11,383 nt of DNA from JBOGWY01 sp050694015 (GTDB lineage: Bacteria > Actinomycetota > CADDZG01 > WHSQ01). Positions 7,055 through 11,383 of this stretch are shown here, piece by piece (position 1 is the stretch's first letter; each line of letters opens with the position of its first letter). The stretch spans positions 1-11,383 of the forward strand of contig JBOGWY010000363.1 of the NCBI GenBank assembly GCA_050694015.1. The letters run 5' to 3'. The notes under the pieces are model-generated. The model was given only the letters and a program-made list of their open reading frames with translations, did no database searches and was not told the DNA's origin. A program made the translations under genes and the position numbers.

Positions 7055-7932
7055 AGGAGTTTCCCGTCTTCGTTCCCTCGGGGAAGGAGCACATCGGCGC
7101 CGTCATCACGGTGCCCGATGGAGACATCAAAGGCCTGGTTGTGCAGGCACCGGGCGGCGGCGGCGCGCCGCGCAGCCACAGGTTCGGTCTGTGGACGAAG
7201 CTGTCGCGCTCGCTCGCGGATCAAGGACTCGCTTCGGTGCGCATGGAGTGGCCCGGCGTAGGTGACAGTACGGGCGAGTTGTTCAGCGGCTTCCACGCGC
7301 TGCCGCTCGAGCACATGGTTGCGGTCGCGGAGTTCGCGATGGAGGCGACCGGCACGAAGCGTGTCGGCCTGGTCGGTAACTGCTTGGCGGCTCGTGCCGC
7401 GGTGTGGTCCGCGCCGAAGCTCCCGACCACCGAGAGCATCGTGCTGATCTTCCTTAACCCGCTCGGCGGGACCGCCGGCAACGAAGAGATCGTGACCAAA
7501 GCGAAGAACTTCTTCCAGGCGTTCCCCAAGCCGGTCGAGAGGGCGGCCCGCGCGGCCTACATGACGTGGCGGCGAGGGCGCGTTCTCGCCAAGGCGGCGA
7601 AGGCCAAGCGCCCGCCCCTGATGGCCAACGTGCGCGCTCTGGACCCGTCGATCGACGTCCTGTTCCTCGAATCGCAGACCGAGCTCGCGGGGCGCTTGCC
7701 GAAGATGGTGGCGTCGCTGAAGGGCAAGGGCGATCCGCGCCGGATCGAGATCGACTACCTCACCGGGTCCAGCATGCAGCAGTTCGAATCGCGCGCGGAG
7801 CAGGAGAAGGTCATCGCGGCGACGACGAACTGGTTCGCTCAGAGCTTCGGCGCCACGACCGAGTCCGTTGCATCCGAAGCCGCCGAGAGGATCGTCCGTC
7901 TCGAGGAGGCCGAGAGCTCCGCTGCGGTCTGA
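7051..7932 (+). CDS. Alpha/beta-hydrolase-like protein, exosortase A-associated hydrolase 1 type (Cys elbow), copy 2; catalytic His missing
   Basis: This 293-residue paralogue of the gene at 4062 has RMEWPGVGDSTGE (64-76) ahead of the elbow VGNCLAA (108-114) with Cys111. A basic region (about 164-189, with WRRGRVLAKAAKAKR) matches the basic cap of copy 1. At the C-terminus, YLTGSSMQQF (236-245) lines up with VLPGYLHSF of copy 1, so the catalytic His is replaced by Met or a nearby residue. The acid loop is also changed: LFLESQTEL instead of AFGSEDAHYE. It keeps the Cys but probably not a working triad. The start is supported by AAGGAGGT (7038-7045), 5 nt upstream, and by the ATGA overlap with the Arg-type partner. 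Its stop TGA overlaps the start of the sulfotransferase by one base (TGATG), so three genes are coupled. The function is unknown. Confidence 0.75.
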   Translation: MKEFPVFVPSGKEHIGAVITVPDGDIKGLVVQAPGGGGAPRSHRFGLWTKLSRSLADQGLASVRMEWPGVGDSTGELFSGFHALPLEHMVAVAEFAMEATGTKRVGLVGNCLAARAAVWSAPKLPTTESIVLIFLNPLGGTAGNEEIVTKAKNFFQAFPKPVERAARAAYMTWRRGRVLAKAAKAKRPPLMANVRALDPSIDVLFLESQTELAGRLPKMVASLKGKGDPRRIEIDYLTGSSMQQFESRAEQEKVIAATTNWFAQSFGATTESVASEAAERIVRLEEAESSAAV

Positions 7933-8846
7933 TGCACCGTCAAGACGTTTTCCCCTTCTTCATCGGTCGCGCTCGCTCGGGCACGACGTTGTTGCGCGCC
8001 ATATTCGACGGTCATCCGCACCTCGCGATACCGCCGGAGTCGCACTTCATCGTTCCGCTACGACCGCGGCGAAGGCCGTTCGACGTCGAGATGTTCCTCG
8101 CCCAGGTGCAGGCACACCCCCGGTACCGCTTGTGGGCGCTGGATGATCGCCTCGTGCGCGACCGCCTCCGACAGGATGACCCGGCTACTTTCGAAGACGG
8201 GATCCGGGCTCTGTTCGCGGCCTACGCGACCCATCACGGCAAGCCCGGCTACGGGGACAAGACGCCTGCGTACGTGTATCGGGTGCCGGTCCTGGCGCGC
8301 ATGTTCCCCGAAGCACGTTTCGTCCACATCATCCGCGACGGCCGTAACGCGTCGCTGTCGTTCCTGCGGACGGAGTTCGCTTCGGGAGGCATAGAGGAGG
8401 CCGCGTTCGCGTGGAAGGTCGGGACGCGGCGGGGGAGAAAGGCGGGCGCACGTCTCGGTAGCGAGCGCTATTTCGAGGTTCACTACGAAGCCCTCGTCGA
8501 CGATCCCGAGACCGAGACTCGCAAGGTGGCTGCTTTCCTCGGACTGACCTACGACCCGGCGATGCTGGCCTACGTCGAGCGGGCCGAGACGATCCTCGAG
8601 AACACGCCGCACCCGGCGGCCCACCAGAACCTTCGAAGGGCCCCGACGAAGACCTCGACGGACTGGCGGAGAGAGATGCCGGAGGCCGATCTGGAGACCT
8701 TCGAACTGATCGCCGGGGACCTCCTGGACGAGCTCGGCTACGAGAGGGGCAACGGGCGTACGCAGGCGGCCGCCGGGCGCAAGCTACGGCTCCAGGCTCG
8801 GCGTGTGGCGAAACGCACGCGGAAGGCTCTCGCGAGACCTGCCTGA
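7932..8846 (+). CDS. Free-standing PAPS-dependent sulfotransferase
   Basis: This 304-residue sulfotransferase has FPFFIGRARSGTTLLRAIFD at 7-26, with the 5'-phosphosulfate loop GRARSGTT at 12-19. The 3'-phosphate site IIRDGRNASLS has R135 and S143, again 8 apart. It aligns along its full length with the C-terminal domain of the fusion protein at 644. Shared blocks are HPR(Y/F)xLW, the YGDK motif (107-110), MFPEARFVHIIRDGR (124-138) and the late NLRRAP...DWRREM region (233-249). The C-terminus (271-304) is very basic, as in the fusion, and may touch membranes or an anionic glycan. It should transfer sulfate from PAPS to a hydroxyl on a sugar or lipid-linked intermediate. It has no ribosome site of its own near the start; translation is probably coupled through the TGATG overlap with the preceding hydrolase. 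The family is firm, the acceptor unknown. Confidence 0.9.
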   Translation: MHRQDVFPFFIGRARSGTTLLRAIFDGHPHLAIPPESHFIVPLRPRRRPFDVEMFLAQVQAHPRYRLWALDDRLVRDRLRQDDPATFEDGIRALFAAYATHHGKPGYGDKTPAYVYRVPVLARMFPEARFVHIIRDGRNASLSFLRTEFASGGIEEAAFAWKVGTRRGRKAGARLGSERYFEVHYEALVDDPETETRKVAAFLGLTYDPAMLAYVERAETILENTPHPAAHQNLRRAPTKTSTDWRREMPEADLETFELIAGDLLDELGYERGNGRTQAAAGRKLRLQARRVAKRTRKALARPA

Positions 8847-8919
8847 CGCCTCACCCACCCGTCGTACCGCAGATACGCAACGAGCACCGTGTTCCTACGC
8901 GTCTAGAGAAAGAGAGTTC

Positions 8920-9189
8920 ATGGATATGAAGCCCAAAGTCCGAGACGATCTGACGGTCGTCGAGCTCGACGGTGAAGGGGTCATCTACGACGAGGCCTCC
9001 GGCGAGCTCCACCATCTCAACGAGACCGCCACGCTCGTGTTCTCGCTGTTGGACGGGACCGGGACGGTCAAGGAGATCGCGGTCGACCTCTCCGGCGCGT
9101 TCGGACAGGATGCCAAGACGATCGAGGATCAGCTCCGGCCCTTGATCCGCGGATTCAAGCAAGCCGGCCTGCTCGAGCAAGCATCCTAG
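8920..9189 (+). CDS. PqqD-like small protein (RiPP recognition element fold)
   Basis: This 89-residue protein has the PqqD family layout: an N-terminal strand pair, GELHHLNETATLVFSLLDG (28-46) with the typical LN and LLDG blocks, then helices ending in IRGFKQAGLLE (76-86), the usual 'F...L...GLL' end. PqqD-fold proteins bind leader peptides in RiPP pathways. From memory, a PqqD-related family also sits beside HprK-related kinases in 'HPr-rel-A' systems, which fits the two HprK-like genes directly downstream. Its partner here would be a peptide or protein not seen in the window. Two in-frame ATGs are possible, 8920 and 8926. GAGAG (8912-8916) lies 3 nt from the first and 9 nt from the second, so the second is equally likely. 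It starts 73 bp after the sulfotransferase. I see no clear promoter in that gap. Confidence 0.8.
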   Translation: MDMKPKVRDDLTVVELDGEGVIYDEASGELHHLNETATLVFSLLDGTGTVKEIAVDLSGAFGQDAKTIEDQLRPLIRGFKQAGLLEQAS

Positions 9190-9205
9190 TGCTCTCCACC
9201 ACCGA

Positions 9206-9227
9206 CGCACGTGCGCGGACGCGCACG
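9206..9227 (+). promoter_or_regulatory. Stem-loop/palindrome between the PqqD-like and pseudokinase genes
   Basis: CGTGCGC (9210-9216) and GCGCACG (9221-9227) form a perfect 7-bp stem around GGAC. Overlapping it, CGCACGTGCG (9206-9215) is a 10-bp perfect palindrome, so two mutually exclusive folds or a protein site are possible. It has no T tract. It lies in an 86-bp gap and may reduce read-through, protect RNA ends or be chance in GC-rich DNA. Confidence 0.3.
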
Positions 9228-9275
9228 CAGAAGCCGCGTAGCAGCTGAGAAGCCAAACTCGACCACCTAGGTTGG

Positions 9276-10088
9276 GTGGCATGGAGAGATCTAAAGGTCG
9301 GCGATCTGCACTTCGCGGTGCGGACCGACTCGTGGGAGTTCACCGCGTGGCTCGACCACGCGCTGGGCGCCTACATCACCGACGAAGAGGCCGAGGTCAA
9401 GTACAGCTTCGTCGTCGGCGACGCGGGTGGGCGGGGATCGGTCTCTAAGACGTTTAGCATCTTCTACTGGGGCACCGTGCCGGTCGTTAAGACGCTGCAC
9501 TTCCCGACCGCGATCCACGCGTTCCTGACCGAGCTCGAGGTGATGCAGATGTCACCGCGTCGAGACGGCCTGTTCCTTCGCGCCGTCCCGGTCACGGACG
9601 GCGACGCGGTCGGCTTGGTTCCGGTTTCCATGATCATGGGGATGGGCGACGAGACCCGCACCGCCGCGCGCGCCGGACTATCGTTCGGTGCTCCGATGGC
9701 GCTGCGGCTCGACCCCTCGACCGGGTTGGTCTCGCCGGTGCCCGCATCGCTCGCACTGCCGAGGGACGCGCACGACCTGCTCTCAACAGTGACGCAGAGC
9801 GGCGGCCTAGACCGTCTCGTCCTAGCGCCGGAGGTCAAGATCGACGCCGTGTTCGCGATGTCGACCGGCCCCATAGACGCCGACGCGAACCTGATGGAGC
9901 CCGCGTCGCGGGCGTCCACGCTGTACCGGATCGCCCCGTGGATCCTGAACCTCGATTCCTTCGGGTCTTCGAGTTTGGAGGTCCTGGGCGGGATGGTGCA
10001 GGGCGCACGTGGTTACACCCTCACGCCGATCTCGGATCGCACCCGTCTCTTCGAGGCGCTACTTGCCGGACTGAAAGAGGCACGATGA
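9276..10088 (+). CDS. HprK-like protein with degenerate P-loop (probable pseudokinase)
   Basis: This 270-residue protein aligns by eye with the HprK-like kinase downstream over most of its length. DGDAVGLVPVSMIMGMGDET (108-127) falls where the kinase has GIAFPGPSGSGKTT, so the P-loop Lys is replaced by Asp125 and the glycine pattern is partly lost. MALRLDPSTGLVSPVPASL (141-159) matches ALCIENDTGAVVPYPKPL of the kinase, but the SDE acidic pair before it is replaced by APM (139-141). The C-terminal part (about 189-267) also follows the kinase helix by helix. ATP binding in the usual way is unlikely; it may be a regulatory or scaffold partner. Only a GTG start (9276) fits; it has no convincing ribosome site and sits in the arm of a short CCACC/GGTGG hairpin (9263-9279), so the start is less certain than the rest. 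Its stop overlaps the kinase start as ATGA. Homology to HprK is my own alignment, not a search result. Confidence 0.68.
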   Translation: MAWRDLKVGDLHFAVRTDSWEFTAWLDHALGAYITDEEAEVKYSFVVGDAGGRGSVSKTFSIFYWGTVPVVKTLHFPTAIHAFLTELEVMQMSPRRDGLFLRAVPVTDGDAVGLVPVSMIMGMGDETRTAARAGLSFGAPMALRLDPSTGLVSPVPASLALPRDAHDLLSTVTQSGGLDRLVLAPEVKIDAVFAMSTGPIDADANLMEPASRASTLYRIAPWILNLDSFGSSSLEVLGGMVQGARGYTLTPISDRTRLFEALLAGLKEAR

Positions 10089-10894
10089 ACACCGGTTTCT
10101 ACGAGTTGCTGGGGACACGTTTCGCGATCCACTGCGACAACCACGATCTCGGTTCCGAGATCCACCGGCTCCTCGATTCGTTCGCGATCCAGGCCGCGCC
10201 GCAGCGGCCCGCGGCGTTCTTCTCGATCGCCACGGCCGACGACGCGTACCGCCTCTCGCTGGCGGGTGAAGAGCTCGTGGCGGGATCGTCCGACGCGGTC
10301 CTCGACGGACTGATGTCACGGCTCAACTACACCGCCCTCGAGCGGTGCCCCTACCTGGCGTCCCATGCCGGTGTCGTGGCCCTCGGAACGCGCGGCATCG
10401 CCTTTCCGGGCCCGTCGGGGAGTGGCAAGACCACGCTCACGGCGGCATGCGTGCAGTCGGGCTTCGGTTATCTGTCCGACGAGGCGCTCTGCATCGAGAA
10501 CGACACCGGTGCCGTCGTCCCGTACCCCAAGCCGCTGAACGTGTGGCCGCAGGCGCTCGCGAAGCTCCACGTCGACGTCGCCCCGGGCCGGATCCGGCCG
10601 TTGCTGCTGACGCCGGACGACCTCGGAGGCACCATGGCTCAGCCGGGGATCGAGCTCAGCGACGTCGTGATCCGCGAGACCAACATCGACGGCACGTCTC
10701 CCGAGATGAGGCTCTGGCCGGTCCCGCGGGCGCAGCTGCTGATGACCCTGATGCGCAACGCCTTCAACCATTACAAGTACCGCCGCGTCGCCTTCGAGGT
10801 TGCCGCCCGGATCGCGGAGCGGACGAGAGCGTGGAGGTTGACCTACGACGACCCCGTCGCGGCTGCCGCTCTGCTGCGCGCGGAGCTGGGCTAG
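10085..10894 (+). CDS. HprK-like P-loop kinase (HPr kinase-related)
   Basis: This 269-residue protein has the HprK core: YLASHAGVVALGTRGIAF (90-107) with H94, then the P-loop GPSGSGKTT (109-117, Lys115), then FGYLSDEALCIEN (127-139) with D132 and E133 in the acidic motif. HPr kinases phosphorylate a Ser on HPr; related proteins in exopolysaccharide and lasso-peptide loci act on other targets, and the lasso-peptide kinases modify the C-terminal Ser of the peptide. No HPr-type protein or lasso enzymes are visible here, so the target is unknown; a substrate held by the PqqD-like protein is a reasonable guess. The N-terminal HprK regulatory domain of classical enzymes is absent, as in the HprK-related group. 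The start has AAAGAGG (10074-10080) 4 nt upstream and overlaps the pseudokinase stop (ATGA), so the two are coupled. Confidence 0.82.
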   Translation: MNTGFYELLGTRFAIHCDNHDLGSEIHRLLDSFAIQAAPQRPAAFFSIATADDAYRLSLAGEELVAGSSDAVLDGLMSRLNYTALERCPYLASHAGVVALGTRGIAFPGPSGSGKTTLTAACVQSGFGYLSDEALCIENDTGAVVPYPKPLNVWPQALAKLHVDVAPGRIRPLLLTPDDLGGTMAQPGIELSDVVIRETNIDGTSPEMRLWPVPRAQLLMTLMRNAFNHYKYRRVAFEVAARIAERTRAWRLTYDDPVAAAALLRAELG

Positions 10895-10908
10895 ATAGGA
10901 CGCGCAGA

Positions 10909-10958
10909 GCGTCGCGACCCTACGGGGAGCGTCGTATGGAAGTTACGCGTCGCGACCC
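10909..10958. repeat. Two direct copies of a 12-bp element containing a palindrome
   Basis: GCGTCGCGACCC occurs at 10909-10920 and again at 10947-10958, 38 bp apart. Each copy contains the perfect 8-bp palindrome GTCGCGAC. They sit in the 145-bp gap between the HprK-like gene and the epimerase/dehydratase gene, the longest gap in the window. The place and symmetry suggest two operator half-turns for a regulator of the downstream gene. A TACGCT hexamer (10982-10987) could be a weak -10, but no -35 is evident. The repeat is directly seen; the function is a guess. Confidence 0.5.
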
Positions 10959-11039
10959 ATCCCGCGCACGGCCCCTGTACCTACGCTGAGGCGGTCCCTC
11001 CGAGCCCGGGGGGGCCGACAGATGCAGACAAGGAGCACC

Positions 11040-11383
11040 GTGGGCCGTAGGCAGACGACGCCGAAGATCATCCATCTTCCCGACGTCCCCATGACCGATC
11101 CGGCCGACGAAGGGTCGCCTCGCGACCCGCATGGACATCGCAGCCTTCCCGAGCGCGTCGCTACGGTGCTGAGACGCGAGGTTCCGCTGATCGTTCTGGA
11201 CCTGGCCGTGGTGCTGGCGTCATACCTCGCGATCCTGGTACTGCGCTTCGACGGCGAGGTGCCGAGCCGTTACTGGGGGGGTTTCTGGGGTTTCCTCCCG
11301 GCGGTCATGCTCGTGCACTTCCTCGCCAACTACCTCTTCGAGCTCTACGGGCAGATGTGGCGCTACGCGAGCGTGCAGGAGGC
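11040..11383 (+). CDS. CapD/FlaA1-type membrane-anchored nucleotide-sugar epimerase/dehydratase, 3' end outside window
   Basis: Only about 114 N-terminal codons are inside the window. A hydrophilic tail of about 45 residues is followed by two hydrophobic helices (about 48-69 and 80-101) and the signature ELYGQMWRYASVQE (101-114), with the conserved 'YG.MWRYAS' block of the N-terminal membrane region of polysaccharide CapD, WbpM and PglF proteins. These usually continue into a Rossmann-fold domain that converts UDP-GlcNAc to a 4,6-dehydrated sugar for glycan synthesis. The Rossmann part is not visible, so a related membrane protein, such as a sugar-phosphate transferase with a similar N-terminus, is possible but less likely. 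I chose GTG 11040 because AAGGAG (11030-11035) precedes it by 4 nt. An in-frame ATG at 11022, after a G-rich stretch, is the alternative. It is separated from the HprK-like gene by the repeat-bearing gap. Confidence 0.82.
   Translation, partial: MGRRQTTPKIIHLPDVPMTDPADEGSPRDPHGHRSLPERVATVLRREVPLIVLDLAVVLASYLAILVLRFDGEVPSRYWGGFWGFLPAVMLVHFLANYLFELYGQMWRYASVQE

Noticed and set aside
7566..7931. Upstream extension of the free-standing sulfotransferase
   Set aside because: It lies inside the preceding hydrolase in another frame and is Arg-rich; the sulfotransferase fold begins right after ATG 7932.
9938..10084. Upstream extension of the HprK-like kinase
   Set aside because: It overlaps the pseudokinase coding sequence in another frame; ATG 10085 has a ribosome site and the usual ATGA coupling.
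11008..11014. Run of seven G bases before the epimerase/dehydratase gene
   Set aside because: Short, and expected in GC-rich DNA; there is no repeat unit or reading-frame context to suggest phase variation.
1..11383. Search for tRNA, rRNA, CRISPR arrays, transposases, integrases and attachment sites
   Set aside because: Nothing recognisable was seen on either strand; the only notable repeats are the short ones reported.

Overview
This GC-rich window, with strongly G/C-biased third codon positions and several GTG starts, looks like an exopolysaccharide or surface-glycan locus of a high-GC Gram-positive bacterium, probably Actinomycetota. Acidimicrobiia or Thermoleophilia would fit, but I cannot place it further from sequence alone. 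No RNA genes, CRISPR arrays, insertion sequences or phage genes are visible.

Layout. At the left edge is the N-terminal part of a family 2 glycosyltransferase on the minus strand. Only 29 bp away, a plus-strand operon starts (644-4973). It holds an 840-residue fusion of a Wzx-type lipid-linked glycan flippase with a PAPS-dependent sulfotransferase. Two alpha/beta-hydrolase paralogues follow. A minus-strand GT4 glycosyltransferase (4931-6064) overlaps the end of this operon tail to tail. It is divergent from a second plus-strand operon starting at 6116, which holds a second hydrolase pair and a free-standing sulfotransferase. After short gaps come a PqqD-like small protein, an HprK-like protein with a ruined P-loop, and an HprK-like protein with an intact P-loop. 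At the right edge begins a CapD/FlaA1-type membrane-anchored nucleotide-sugar epimerase/dehydratase, cut by the window.

How the genes may work together. The two glycosyltransferases, the flippase and the nucleotide-sugar enzyme point to assembly and export of a lipid-linked glycan. The two sulfotransferases point to sulfation of it. The four hydrolases form two coupled pairs. In each pair the first protein has Arg at the nucleophile-elbow position and the second has Cys. From memory, this matches the two 'exosortase A system-associated hydrolase' families (type 2 with Arg, type 1 with Cys), which live in exopolysaccharide/PEP-CTERM loci and whose role is unknown. No exosortase or PEP-CTERM protein is in the window. 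The PqqD/HprK trio resembles the 'HPr-rel-A' type systems and lasso-peptide kinase neighbourhoods. It may bind and phosphorylate a peptide or other substrate, but no precursor or cyclase is visible.

Most unusual points: the flippase-sulfotransferase fusion; the duplicated Arg/Cys hydrolase pairs, each next to a sulfotransferase but in permuted order; the loss of the catalytic His in one Cys-type hydrolase; and the pseudokinase/kinase HprK pair coupled to a PqqD-like protein.
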